Origin: Chitinophagaceae bacterium
Lineage (GTDB): Bacteria > Bacteroidota > Bacteroidia > Cytophagales > Cytophagaceae
Reading direction: 5' to 3'
Assembly (NCBI GenBank): GCA_028288365.1
Contig: JAQBNU010000005.1
Location: 1-32,358 of the forward strand
DNA length: 32,358 bases
Shown here piece by piece: positions 14,437 to 23,630 of this stretch. Position numbers and translations under genes: made by a program. A model generated the notes under the pieces. The model did no database searches. It had not been told where the DNA came from and worked only from the letters and a program-made list of their open reading frames with translations. Each line of letters begins with the position of its first letter. Within the stretch, counting starts at the first letter, position 1.

Positions 14437-17130
14437 ATGAAAAATATTTTATACTTAACGTTCTTCTTTTTTTTGTTGACAACGCTCTCTCAGGCACAGT
14501 CAATCGATGCGGATACACGCAAAGCGGACTCTTTATTCTGGACCGGAGATTATCAGCACAGCGCTACGCTCTATCAACAACTCACGCAACGGGTAAGCAA
14601 AACCAATGGTGTCACGTATTATACATTGCTTCAGAAACACGCAGAGTGTCTCGTGCGTGAAGGTTTGTTTGAAGAAGCAGAACTGGAATTAACAACAGCG
14701 ATTCGAGAATGCCCAACAGACTTGAAAGGCCAGCGAGCAGGATTACTCAATACGATGGCGCTTTCGCAAATTGGCCAGGGGTCCTACAACGATGCAGAAG
14801 ACAACCTCAATCAAAGCATCCTGTTAACCGGCACCGACAAGGCTTTCAAGAGTCAACTGTCCGACAGTTACAATCACTTAAGCATTTTGTATTGGACAAC
14901 GGGCAACAATGAAAAAGCCATGGAGTACGCGATGAATGCGTTACAGTTGCGTCAATCCATTTACGGAGAACAATCAGCGGTCACAGCCGGTTCTTACATG
15001 AACCTTGGTCTCATCGTACAACATGAGCAGCCAGAAGAGGCCATCGCTGATTATGACAAAGCCATTGCCATTTATTCTTTTCTCTTTCCATCCAACCATC
15101 CACTGATCGCAAGTGCTTTGATCAATAAAGGAATTGTATACCAAAACGAAGCGACATACAATTCGGCGCTTTCACAATTTGAAAAAGCATTGACCATTAT
15201 TGAATCTTCAGTTGGCAAGCAACACATCAATTATGCTTTCACACTTTCACACATCGGAAATGTGTATTTGCAAACTGGTAAAACAGAAGAAGCTCGGAAG
15301 TACCAACTGCAAGCCTTGTCTATCTTTCGTGCTAGTGTAGGCGAGCGACATCCAGAAGTAGCAGAATGTTACAACGAATTGGCAGCGGTTGAATTGCAAA
15401 ATAAGAAATACAAAAAAGCAGTGGCTTACTATCAACAATCGCTGATTGCGAATTCTTTTAAATTCAACAGCCAAAAAATTAAAGACAATCCAGCTACCGA
15501 AGATGCCATCCACTCGGATCTCATGCTCAATACCTTTTTGCTCAAGGCGCAGGCTTTGGAAGAGGAACACATAAAAAAAGATTTAAAAGTAAAAGACCTG
15601 ACGTATGCATTGAGTGCCATATACAGCGCAGATACCTTATCTGAAAACATACGCCACCGCCGTACCAATAAAAAAGACAAAGTCGAATTGGGGAAACTTA
15701 CCAACGACTTGTATGAGCATGGTATTCATTTGTGTGTGATGTTATCCGAAATTACGATTCATAAAAAAAGATATTATGCACAGGCTTTTCTCTTTTCTGA
15801 AAAAAATAAAGCGGCAGTATTGCTCGAAGCCATTTCAGATGCCAAAGCCAAATCATTCTCCGGTTTGCCAGATTCTTTATTGAAGAAAGAAAGTGACATC
15901 AAAAAACACATTGCCTATGGCGAACAGTTGTTGAAGAAAGCAGAAAGCGATGCAGATAAAACGCAATGGCGCACTTTCCTATTGAAAGAAAACAGACTCT
16001 ACGAAGATTACATCGCGCAACTGGAAAAAGATTTTCCGGCTTACTATAATTTGAAATACCAAAAAAACACATTGACTGTAAAATCACTGCAGTCGCAGCT
16101 ACCAGACAGTACAGCACTGTTTCATTATTTCATTTCAGACACATACAATGAAGTATACTTATTCATCATACACGCCAATAAACTTCAATTGGTGCGAAAA
16201 GAAAAAGCAGAGAACTTAGACAAAGAATTAACAGCTTGGAGAAATAGTATTCGCTACCGCATCTCGGATCAATACATAGAATTTGGGAATAAGCTAAGTA
16301 CACAATTACTTCCTAACCGTTTTAACAAACAAGCGAATCTCATTGTCATACCAGACGGCCGTTTGAGTGCGATTCCTTTTGAAGCATTGTTTACAAACAA
16401 AGCCAGTGCTTCTCAACCTTTTCCCTTTTTACTTCGACATGCAGCTATCTCATACGATTACTCTGCTTCTTTATATTTGGAAAGTTTACAAAAAAGCAAG
16501 ACCAGTTGTGCCAATGGAAACGTATTGTTATGTGCACCCATTTCCTTTCAGGGAACAATGCCTGACCTGCCTGGCACCCGTCAGGAAGTACTGGGCTTAA
16601 CCGATGCCTTCCAGCATCAGGGTTTTACCGTGCAATCTTTTTTAAACGAACAAGCCAATGAAGGAGCGTTGAAAAATGCCAGCCGCAACGATTGGAGTTT
16701 TATTCATTTGGCTACACACGGTTTAGTCAATGAAACTGATCCGGATTTATCTAAAATTATTTTTCACCCAACAAAAGATGACGATGGCGATTTACATTCA
16801 GGAGAAATTTACACGCTTCATCTAAAAACAGAATTGATCACATTGTCTGCTTGTCAAACCGGTTTAGGTAAAGTAACAAAAGGAGAAGGGTTGATCGGCT
16901 TGTCCAGAGCCTTGTTGTATGCGGGAGCCAACAACATCATCGTATCCTTATGGAATGTATCCGATCAGGCTACCGGTCAACTGATGGATAAATTGTACAA
17001 CAATATTTTACAAAACACCAGCTGCATCAGTTATGCCAAAGCCTTACAAAAAGCCAAACTGGATTTGATGCAAACAAAAGAATTCAGCGATCCTTATTTT
17101 TGGGCGCCGTTTATATTGGTAGGGAAGTGA
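14437..17130 (+). CDS. Secreted TPR-repeat protein with C-terminal CHAT protease-like domain
   Basis: An 897-aa protein with a signal peptide (MKNILYLTFFFFLLTTLSQAQ), then about eight TPR units (residues 25-340, for example AYTLSHIG.VYLQTGKTEEA and ECYNELAAVELQNKKYKKAVAYY), a helical linker, and a CHAT domain from about 600 to the end. The caspase-like catalytic pair is visible: His761 in HLATHG and Cys806 in LSACQTG. Near the end are GLSRALLYAGANNIIVSLWNVSD and DPYFWAPFILVG, standard CHAT C-terminal motifs. CHAT domains are cysteine peptidases related to separase. Export to the periplasm is unusual for known regulated members but is common in Bacteroidota and cyanobacterial TPR-CHAT proteins. 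It follows the OM-barrel gene by 11 nt. The ATG at 14437 is chosen for the signal peptide. Confidence 0.87.
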   Translation: MKNILYLTFFFFLLTTLSQAQSIDADTRKADSLFWTGDYQHSATLYQQLTQRVSKTNGVTYYTLLQKHAECLVREGLFEEAELELTTAIRECPTDLKGQRAGLLNTMALSQIGQGSYNDAEDNLNQSILLTGTDKAFKSQLSDSYNHLSILYWTTGNNEKAMEYAMNALQLRQSIYGEQSAVTAGSYMNLGLIVQHEQPEEAIADYDKAIAIYSFLFPSNHPLIASALINKGIVYQNEATYNSALSQFEKALTIIESSVGKQHINYAFTLSHIGNVYLQTGKTEEARKYQLQALSIFRASVGERHPEVAECYNELAAVELQNKKYKKAVAYYQQSLIANSFKFNSQKIKDNPATEDAIHSDLMLNTFLLKAQALEEEHIKKDLKVKDLTYALSAIYSADTLSENIRHRRTNKKDKVELGKLTNDLYEHGIHLCVMLSEITIHKKRYYAQAFLFSEKNKAAVLLEAISDAKAKSFSGLPDSLLKKESDIKKHIAYGEQLLKKAESDADKTQWRTFLLKENRLYEDYIAQLEKDFPAYYNLKYQKNTLTVKSLQSQLPDSTALFHYFISDTYNEVYLFIIHANKLQLVRKEKAENLDKELTAWRNSIRYRISDQYIEFGNKLSTQLLPNRFNKQANLIVIPDGRLSAIPFEALFTNKASASQPFPFLLRHAAISYDYSASLYLESLQKSKTSCANGNVLLCAPISFQGTMPDLPGTRQEVLGLTDAFQHQGFTVQSFLNEQANEGALKNASRNDWSFIHLATHGLVNETDPDLSKIIFHPTKDDDGDLHSGEIYTLHLKTELITLSACQTGLGKVTKGEGLIGLSRALLYAGANNIIVSLWNVSDQATGQLMDKLYNNILQNTSCISYAKALQKAKLDLMQTKEFSDPYFWAPFILVGK

Positions 17131-17144
17131 TCAGATTTACTTGA

Positions 17145-17216
17145 TGTTGGTGTCCCGCCAACATCTGGATTTAATAGCACGTTTTCATACCATCACTTGT
17201 TGGCGGGACGCCAACA
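17145..17216. repeat. Pair of inverted 19-bp palindromic repeats (REP-like)
   Basis: TGTTGGTGTCCCGCCAACA (17145-17163) and TGTTGGCGGGACGCCAACA (17198-17216) are reverse complements of each other apart from one base, and each folds into its own hairpin. The spacer is 34 nt. This head-to-head pair resembles the REP/BIME arrangement. Confidence 0.7.
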
Positions 17217-17224
17217 AGAAATCA

Positions 17225-17289
17225 AGAGCGAAGAGCGGAGAAAGAAAGCGGATTGTTTTTTCTCGCTATCTTTCTCCGCTCTTCGCTCT
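17225..17289. terminator. Long 20-bp inverted repeat between convergent genes
   Basis: AGAGCGAAGAGCGGAGAAAG (17225-17244) pairs perfectly with 17270-17289 around a 25-nt loop containing TTTTTT. It lies between the CHAT gene stop and the stop of the convergent acetyltransferase-like gene, so a bidirectional terminator is plausible. The arms have a repeated (A)GAGCG motif and may equally be a mobile repeat. Confidence 0.55.
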
Positions 17290-17296
17290 AACAAGT

Positions 17297-18469
17297 CTAG
17301 TCTATCATCGCCATCCTCGTAAACGGCTTACTCCGATCAAAGATGTAGCGGTACGTCACATGCGTCTTGCGAATCGAACCTCCTGCAGATTCTGCTACGC
17401 GCATCATCTTCGGATTAAAATCACCGATCCAGTTCATTTCAAATTCCGTATAGCGACTCATGGGTTGTATCTTTTCAGCGGCAGCCATGACGATGGCGCC
17501 TTCCAGTCCCCTGCCCTGAAACTCAGGAATGACGCCGAAAGCCACGCCAAACATTTTTTTGCAAACGCCTGTCCATTTGTAATACAAAAATTTCAGTTTG
17601 GCGATGATATCAAACTTGCCTTTCAGTTTACCGTTTAGATTTTTAAACAACTGATTCAATTCTGGAATCATGATAAAGAAAGCGGTTGGCTCTTCATTGT
17701 AATAAGCAAACCAAATGATTTCTTCATCCAGCACCGGCTTCAGTTGATTCATGATCGACATGGCCTGTGCCTTCGGCATCTCACGCACACCAGCGTGTTT
17801 CGCCCATGCCTTGTTGTAGATGTAGCGAAAATCTTCCGCATATTTTTCCAGGTTGTTTTTTTTGATGTGTTCAAAACGAAACAAAGGATCACGCGCAATA
17901 CGATCGGCTTTTTGTTGATACACGTCAGGTAACTGACCGACTACCGTTCTCCAATACGTGTATTGTTGAAAATATTCTTTGAAGCCGTAGTTTTCAAAAA
18001 GTGCCCTATAATATTTGTGATGATAAGGCATGCAATAATTGGGTTCGTAAAATCCATCGACCAGCAAGCCCCACCATTTGTCGCGTTCTCCAAAATTAAT
18101 AGGACCATCCATCGCTTCCATGCCGCGCTCTTCTAACCAGTGCTTACTGGTATCGAACAATAATTTTGCAGCTTGTACATCGTCGATGCATTCAAAGAAA
18201 CCCATCCCTCCGGTAGCATACTCCGATGTTTTAGCGGTCTTCTTATTGATGAAAGCCGCTACTCGCCCAATGGCCTGATGGCTGTCGTTGTATAACACCC
18301 AACGCGTACATTCCCCATGTCTGAAGAACTTATTGACTTCGGGATTAAATATATCTTCGATGTCGCTGTCTAAAGGGCGAATCCAGTTTTTGTCAGTGGC
18401 ATAGAGTGCTACAGGGAATAAAAGGAAGTCTTTTATTTCTTGTTTGGATTTAACTTCTTTGAGCGTCAT
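17297..18469 (-). CDS. GNAT-like N-acetyltransferase family protein (YghO-like)
   Basis: A 390-aa protein of the YghO-type family: a GNAT-like C-terminal half with an N-terminal half containing RPLDSDIEDIFNPEVNKFFRHGECTRW and GRVAAFINKKT. The signature MDGPINFGERDKWWGLLVDGF lies near residues 135-160, and GVIPEFQGRGLEGAIV (near 335) is the acetyl-CoA-binding loop pattern (Q-x-x-G-x-G/A). Members are annotated as acyltransferases without a known substrate. It is convergent with the CHAT gene and divergent from the GT-C-like gene. No signal peptide; cytoplasmic. Confidence 0.8.
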   Translation of the reverse strand: MTLKEVKSKQEIKDFLLFPVALYATDKNWIRPLDSDIEDIFNPEVNKFFRHGECTRWVLYNDSHQAIGRVAAFINKKTAKTSEYATGGMGFFECIDDVQAAKLLFDTSKHWLEERGMEAMDGPINFGERDKWWGLLVDGFYEPNYCMPYHHKYYRALFENYGFKEYFQQYTYWRTVVGQLPDVYQQKADRIARDPLFRFEHIKKNNLEKYAEDFRYIYNKAWAKHAGVREMPKAQAMSIMNQLKPVLDEEIIWFAYYNEEPTAFFIMIPELNQLFKNLNGKLKGKFDIIAKLKFLYYKWTGVCKKMFGVAFGVIPEFQGRGLEGAIVMAAAEKIQPMSRYTEFEMNWIGDFNPKMMRVAESAGGSIRKTHVTYRYIFDRSKPFTRMAMID

Positions 18470-18473
18470 TCTT

Positions 18474-18481
18474 TATCTTTG
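18474..18481 (+). promoter_or_regulatory. -7 box (TATCTTTG) upstream of the GT-C-like gene
   Basis: It matches TAnnTTTG about 95 nt before the ATG at 18577. The nearest TTTG at 18443 is farther upstream than the usual spacing, so support is weak. Confidence 0.3.
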
Positions 18482-18576
18482 TCTGATTCTGTAATCTTGC
18501 TAATATAAAAAATTACAATTCCTTTGTCTAGTAGTCTTCTGTAAAGATCATTCTTTCATCTTAAAATAAATACGTC

Positions 18577-19986
18577 ATGAAATCGCTCTTCACTTTTTCC
18601 CCTTATAAAAGCATATCACTCTACGTGGTTCTCTTAGCTGTTGGAGCATTGTTGTATTCAAGTCTCACCTTCAAAAAATGGGAAGGTCGTAGAGTGATTG
18701 AATGGGATGTTGTCTCTTACTATGCTTACTTACCGGCAGCGTTCATACACCATGATATTGCTTTGGGTTTCTATGGAACAGATGGTGTCAACTATCCTGA
18801 GAAGCATGAGTTTTGGCCTGAGATAGCAGAGAATGGAGGCAAGGTGATCAAGACAACCATGGGAATGGCTATTCTATATTCTCCTTTTTTTGCTTTGGGC
18901 CATATCATTGCCCAAAGTAGCGGGTATACTCCCGACGGATTTAGTTTGCCTTATCATGTATGTATACATTTTGCCTGTTTGTTCTATTTATTAATCGGGT
19001 TCTTTTATTTAAGAGCATTACTCTTAAAACTCTTTACAGAAAAGGTCACGGCCTTTGTCATCGTCATCACTGCAATAGGAACAAACCTATATATATATTC
19101 CACCTTCGACTCGGCGATGTCTCATCCGTTTAATTTTTCTCTGATCGCTATTTTTCTATATTATAGTTTAACATGGCATGAGAAAACAACGTTATTCAAT
19201 AGCTTCATGATAGGGGTCATAGGAGGCTTGATCATATTGATAAGACCTGTTAATATTTTGATCTTTATTTTCCCATTATTTCTTTATGTATCTACTTATA
19301 AAGACATCTCTACAAAAATACATTTCTTCTGGGAACGGAAATGGTACATTCTATTCATCACACTGTGCATCTTTTTAATGGTTTTACCACAATTGCTTTA
19401 TTGGAAATATGTTACCGGACATTTCTTTTTCAATTCTTATGTAGGAGAAAGTTTTTTCTTTAACAATCCTCACATTCTTGAAGGATTGTTTAGCTATAGA
19501 AAAGGATGGTTGGTGTATACACCTGTTATGATTTTTGCCGTGTTAGGTTTTTATTCTCTTTATAAAACTCAGAGAGCATTCTTTCTTGCTACATTTCTAT
19601 TTCTGCTTGTCACCTGTTATGTGATCTTTAGCTGGTGGTCCTGGTGGTATGGAGGAGGATTTGGTATGCGTCCGATGATTGATTTTTATGCGCTTCTTGC
19701 TATCCCTATGGCTGCATTTTTCCAACAATGCTTCGCTCTAAAAAATTTACTTTTCAAATACATACTTGTACAAGTAGTATGTGTACTGATATGGATAAAT
19801 ATCATTCAAACGCGACAAGTTATAGGATTCACTATTCATTATGACTCCATGACCAAAGATGCCTATTGGATGCATTTCCTTAAATTGGAATGCATCGATT
19901 GGGGAGCATTTGAAAAGGCCCTGCACAGCCCAGACTATGTCAAGGCCTTAAAAGGAGAAGATGAATACGAATTTAATCCCTTCTAA
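18577..19986 (+). CDS. Polytopic membrane protein, GT-C glycosyltransferase-like
   Basis: A 469-aa protein with about ten hydrophobic segments. After the first transmembrane helix comes EWDVVSYYAYLPA (about residues 42-54), resembling the acidic first periplasmic loop of GT-C enzymes that use polyprenyl-phosphate sugars (PMT/ArnT-like). FDSAMSHPFNF and YRKGWLVYTPV are other conserved-looking blocks. It would transfer a sugar on the periplasmic side of the inner membrane. It converges with, and overlaps by 14 nt, a DPM1-like glycosyltransferase, the class that makes the lipid-linked donor, so a functional pair is plausible but unproven. Acceptor unknown. Confidence 0.7.
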   Translation: MKSLFTFSPYKSISLYVVLLAVGALLYSSLTFKKWEGRRVIEWDVVSYYAYLPAAFIHHDIALGFYGTDGVNYPEKHEFWPEIAENGGKVIKTTMGMAILYSPFFALGHIIAQSSGYTPDGFSLPYHVCIHFACLFYLLIGFFYLRALLLKLFTEKVTAFVIVITAIGTNLYIYSTFDSAMSHPFNFSLIAIFLYYSLTWHEKTTLFNSFMIGVIGGLIILIRPVNILIFIFPLFLYVSTYKDISTKIHFFWERKWYILFITLCIFLMVLPQLLYWKYVTGHFFFNSYVGESFFFNNPHILEGLFSYRKGWLVYTPVMIFAVLGFYSLYKTQRAFFLATFLFLLVTCYVIFSWWSWWYGGGFGMRPMIDFYALLAIPMAAFFQQCFALKNLLFKYILVQVVCVLIWINIIQTRQVIGFTIHYDSMTKDAYWMHFLKLECIDWGAFEKALHSPDYVKALKGEDEYEFNPF

Positions 19987-20686
19987 AAAATCCGTATTTC
20001 AAGATGGCCCAAAAAATCTTGCCGCCATCTATGTTTCTGATCTTCTTGCCATCACCCACATTTCTTGGAAAGTAATGGACAGGGACCTCTGCGATCAACG
20101 TCTTTTTGAGTCTTGCTACCTTGATGATCAATTCTGCTTCAAAACCAAAACGGTTTTCTTTTAATGAGATCTGGTTGTAAATATTTTTTGTAAATAATTT
20201 ATAACCACAAGCCACATCCGTGAGACGTACATTGATCAACACCGATGTAATCAGTGTAAATATCTTATTGAAATAATAACGTCTATAAGAATACAACGGT
20301 CTTATTTTTCCTGGCATATACCTGGATCCGTTCACGAACTCAATCTTAAGATCACGCATCGTCGTTAATAACAATGGAATGTCTTCCGGAGTAAGTTCCA
20401 GGTCCGCATCCTGAATAAGAACAACATCACCCGTGCTGCTTTCAATGCCCGTTCTTACCGCTGCACCTTTTCCTTTATTGACGGTATGACGACATAATTT
20501 TATTTCCTTTTTACCCGCTATATAATTTTCAATGACCTCCGCAGTCTTGTCTTTAGAACAATCATCTACAATGACGATTTCAAAATCTGAATATGGAGCC
20601 GGATATTCAACGGCTAGTAACTTATCGATGACTTGTAGTACAAGTTTCTCTTCGTTAAAAACAGGAATAATAATGCTAAACTTCAA
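19973..20686 (-). CDS. DPM1-like family 2 glycosyltransferase (polyprenyl-phosphate sugar synthase)
   Basis: A 237-aa GT-A enzyme. It shows MKFSIIIPVFNEE at the start, IVIVDDCSKDKT (37-48), VNKGKGAAVRTGIESSTGDVVLIQDAD with DAD at 93-95, and VNGSRYMPG. The segment YFNKIFTLITSVL.NVRLTDVACGYKLF, followed by FGFEAELIIKVAR and VPVHYFPRNVGDGKKIR, is the dolichol/undecaprenyl-phosphate mannosyl- or glucosyltransferase pattern. Unlike many bacterial relatives it ends without transmembrane helices. Its product would be a lipid-linked sugar donor for GT-C enzymes, which fits the overlapping GT-C-like gene. The sugar is not determinable. Confidence 0.85.
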   Translation of the reverse strand: MKFSIIIPVFNEEKLVLQVIDKLLAVEYPAPYSDFEIVIVDDCSKDKTAEVIENYIAGKKEIKLCRHTVNKGKGAAVRTGIESSTGDVVLIQDADLELTPEDIPLLLTTMRDLKIEFVNGSRYMPGKIRPLYSYRRYYFNKIFTLITSVLINVRLTDVACGYKLFTKNIYNQISLKENRFGFEAELIIKVARLKKTLIAEVPVHYFPRNVGDGKKIRNIDGGKIFWAILKYGFFRRD

Positions 20687-20847
20687 TGCTAAAAAAATTA
20701 AGTATTGAGCAATTTAACTTAAAACACTTTATTTTATGAATTTTACCACTAAAAAAATAGCCCCTATAGAAAAGCCCTCTTTTAAAACAGTGACTCCTAC
20801 TGACTTAATTCGATGCTAAAAGAAACATTACTTTTTTAGCGGAATAT

Positions 20848-20879
20848 TTTGTAATTGTTAAAAAAAGCCCATAGATTTG
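20848..20879 (+). promoter_or_regulatory. Bacteroidota-type promoter of tRNA-Val
   Basis: TTTG at 20848-20851 and TAGATTTG at 20872-20879 are separated by 20 nt, matching the TTTG/TAnnTTTG consensus of the Bacteroidota primary sigma factor. The mature tRNA starts 39 nt after the -7 box. This is the clearest promoter in the window. Confidence 0.75.
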
Positions 20880-20917
20880 CAAACCAATTTAAGTCGAACG
20901 GATTTAAAAGGCTTTAT

Positions 20918-20992
20918 GGGAGCTTAGCTCAGCTGGTTCAGAGCATCTGCCTTACAAGCAGAGGGTCACTGGTTCGAACCCAGTAGCTCCCA
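20918..20992 (+). tRNA. tRNA-Val (anticodon TAC)
   Basis: A 75-nt cloverleaf. The acceptor stem GGGAGCT pairs with AGCTCCC, with discriminator A at 20992. The D arm contains AGCTCAGCTGGTTCAGAGC. The anticodon stem TCTGC/GCAGA encloses CTTACAA with TAC at 20953-20955. The T arm is CTGGTTCGAACCCAG. CCA is not encoded. It has its own promoter and terminator and appears as a single-gene transcript. Confidence 0.97.
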
Positions 20993-21000
20993 CTTCTATA

Positions 21001-21037
21001 AAAGGGTTTCAGACTTCGTAGTTTGAAACCCTTTTTT
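21001..21037 (+). terminator. Intrinsic terminator of the tRNA gene
   Basis: AAAGGGTTTC (21001-21010) pairs perfectly with GAAACCCTTT (21024-21033), followed by TTTTG. It starts 8 nt after the tRNA 3' end. Confidence 0.8.
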
Positions 21038-21059
21038 GTTTTGCTTAAAACTCTATTTT

Positions 21060-22626
21060 ATGATGCACCTAAGGATTACCTTATTCCTATTGTTATGCTT
21101 GCTTCAACTCAGAACAATGGCGCAAGATAAAATTGAAGTGACCTGGAGCTCTGTTTTTGAAACGGATATCATCGATCGGTTCGAGACAAATTATTTGGGA
21201 AGTGATGATCAAGGCGCTTTTGTTGTTTTTCACAACATGCAACCTGGTTCTTTTAGAGTGGATCAAACTGTTCAGTTTTGCAAAATAGATGCTAAAGGTG
21301 AAATCACTTTGCAAAAAGACCTGGTTGTCATGTACGATAAGAGACAGGCCGTCTACATGAACACTTTTAACCTCAAGGGCAATATCTATTTATTTACAAG
21401 TTATTGGGATAAGCCTTCACGGACAAAATACATCTGGGCCAATAAAATAGACCATGAAGGAAACATGGATCTCAAATCCATTCAACTAGCCTCTTACACT
21501 GCTGCTCCCGACAATGATCCGCCAGATGTAGTGTTATCTATTTCCGATGATTCTTCTTCTCTTATTTTACGAGAGTACTTAACGTTTAAAATTTTCGATC
21601 ACCATTTATCTGAATGATGGAATCATACCATTACTAATCCTTATCCCACAAACAGTGTAAGACTTGAGAGTTATTCACTTTCTTCAAAAGAGAATCTTCA
21701 CCTGTTGATGCGAGTAAGAGTGGCAGCAGCAGATGAAGTGAATAAAAACAAAAAGGAGTATGAGTATTTTTATTCTATCCTTACCTACAATCCAAAGACC
21801 AATGAGCAGAAAAAATACTCTCCTAAAATTGGTGCTAATTTTTTATCTGAACCTGCCATGGCAATGGATAAAGAAGGGAATATTATTTTTGCGGGATTAT
21901 ATTCCGAAACGAATAAACAAGAACACAGCAAAGTACTTAATGAGGAGAAATTCTATTCTAAAGGCATTTTCATTACCAAATACGATCCCTTGTCAAGTGT
22001 AGAATTATACAACAACCACTACCCTTATTCATCCGATCTGCTGAAGACCATAGTGAGTGATAAAAAAGCAAATGAAGGAGAAGAAGTCCTTTGGGGATTT
22101 TCGATGGACAAAATTAAATTCAGAACGGACGGCAGTGTTGTACTGGTAGCAGAAAAAAGTTATACGTATACCATTGTCCATTCCAATGGATCCAGTTATA
22201 CTAATTATCAATACGAACAACTCATAACGGCCAGTATTGATCAAAGTGGTCACTTACTTTGGATGCAACCTATACCTAAACTTCATAGTACGGGTCTACC
22301 CAGTCTTTTCCGCTATTATTCGTACCTGATAGGCATTACAGATTACAATGTATATTTTCGTTTACAATGAAAATCCCAGAAATGCCAACATTGTTGACCC
22401 CAGAGACTATGAACACATGCAGAGTCCATCTAGATGTATGACTTCGATGGTGCAAATAGACCGATCAGGCAAAATGACTAAAAAACCCATTTTAGAAAAT
22501 ACCAATAAAAAAGAATTTACATACCTGGAACCCGAATATTCTTTACCTCTCAACAACACATCCTATATTATTTTCTCTTCCGATGCAAAAATAAGTAAAA
22601 TTGGACGGTTGAAATTTTCAGAATAA
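21060..22626 (+). pseudogene. Disrupted gene for a secreted protein (in-frame TGA plus frameshift)
   Basis: Translated continuously it would give a secreted protein of about 520 aa: a signal peptide (MMHLRITLFLLLCLLQ...MAQ), then beta-rich repeats with DQGAFVVFHN, DAKGEITLQKD, NIYLFTSYW, DKEGNIIFAGLYSE and DQSGHLLWMQPIP that recall propeller-like Bacteroidota surface proteins. The frame is cut by TGA at 21615-21617 (LSE-stop-WNHTI), then continues in the same frame to 22370. There an extra base near 22354-22360 shifts it, and the C-terminus continues in the next frame from VYNENPRNAN to 22626. Two independent lesions indicate decay, although sequencing error could explain either one. Start chosen at 21060 because 21036 lies at the end of the tRNA terminator. 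No specific family recognised. Confidence 0.75.
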
Positions 22627-22667
22627 TCCCTTCTCGCTTTAACTTCATCGATATTGTCTTCTATAAA

Positions 22668-22710
22668 AATACAGCATTGAAAAGAAAGCCCTTTTCAATG
22701 CTGTATTTTA
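22668..22710. terminator. Bidirectional terminator hairpin
   Basis: ACAGCATTGAAAAG (22671-22684) pairs perfectly with CTTTTCAATGCTGT (22691-22704) around AAAGCC. The stem extends into AAAAAT/ATTTTA, giving U-rich tails on both strands. It separates the disrupted gene from the convergent methyltransferase. Confidence 0.8.
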
Positions 22711-22717
22711 CTGCCCG

Positions 22718-23458
22718 CTATTTTTTCAGACAACCCAACACCACTTCTTCCCCACTATACCCATACACATTATCTTCTTTCTCCTTGTATAACCTTATCT
22801 CCACCTCAAAGCCCGCTTGCGATAATCTTTCTTTCAACCCCTCCACCGAATAAATGCGGACATGATCCTTTTGTCCAAAATGTTTCAATCGTTCTTCTTC
22901 GGATGTGATGGAAAAATCTTCATAAGTAGCACCCGCCTGAAAAGGTGTTTGAATCAAACAAACTCCTCCATGCTGCAGAACTCTATAGAGCTCCTTCATC
23001 GCTTGTCGGTCCTTCTCTACATGCTCCAACACATGGTAACATAGGATGAGGTCAAACGTTTCATTAGGGGCATCGATTTGGGTAATGTCATACGCACGAT
23101 CTGCGATAAAATCTCCTGACAGATCTGTACTGATATAACCTGGAATATGCTTGCTCTTGAGGGTTCTGTACAAACTTCTGGATGGAGAAAAATCCAATAT
23201 GCTTTTTCTGCCTTTCAAAAATTCGGCTGTCAGCATGCTCCACAACCTTCTGTTTCTCGATATACTTCCACAATTGGGACACAGCTGATCGTCATTCTGC
23301 AACCGAATAAACTGTCGGAGTCCTTTCTCACAAACTACACACTGATACTGGCTCCCTCTGTAGAATTGATAAAAAACAAATCTAAATGCTCCTTCATAAT
23401 GGAACAAGAACCGTTTGGGAAGCAGTCGCTTTACCAGTTGTTTTAGTTTGTTGTACAT
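22718..23458 (-). CDS. Class I SAM-dependent methyltransferase with N-terminal zinc ribbon
   Basis: A 246-aa protein, taking the ATG at 23458 (the frame is open to 23578, but that leader is not conserved-looking). Residues 40-63 contain CVVC ... CPNC, a zinc ribbon. The methyltransferase core follows: SILDFSPSRSLYRTL as a variant motif I, YDITQIDAPNETFDLILCYHVLEHV (motifs II-IV of methyltransferase type 11) and LYRVLQHGGVCLIQTPF. The C-terminal GFEVEIRLYKEK is the last strand pair. The substrate is unknown; relatives often lie in polysaccharide or lipid modification loci. It appears monocistronic. Confidence 0.83.
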   Translation of the reverse strand: MYNKLKQLVKRLLPKRFLFHYEGAFRFVFYQFYRGSQYQCVVCEKGLRQFIRLQNDDQLCPNCGSISRNRRLWSMLTAEFLKGRKSILDFSPSRSLYRTLKSKHIPGYISTDLSGDFIADRAYDITQIDAPNETFDLILCYHVLEHVEKDRQAMKELYRVLQHGGVCLIQTPFQAGATYEDFSITSEEERLKHFGQKDHVRIYSVEGLKERLSQAGFEVEIRLYKEKEDNVYGYSGEEVVLGCLKK

Positions 23459-23630
23459 TCGTGATTGCTCTAGTATAAAAGTAAAATTAAGATAAAAAAC
23501 TTCTGCCCACTCAAAAAACTCCTTTTGCGATAATAAAACACCTGGGTCTTTCTGCTGTTTTACTATAAAACATATCAATCAAAGCGCTTCATACGTTTAG
23601 ATTTCATATCTTTCAGCCAAAATTAACTGC

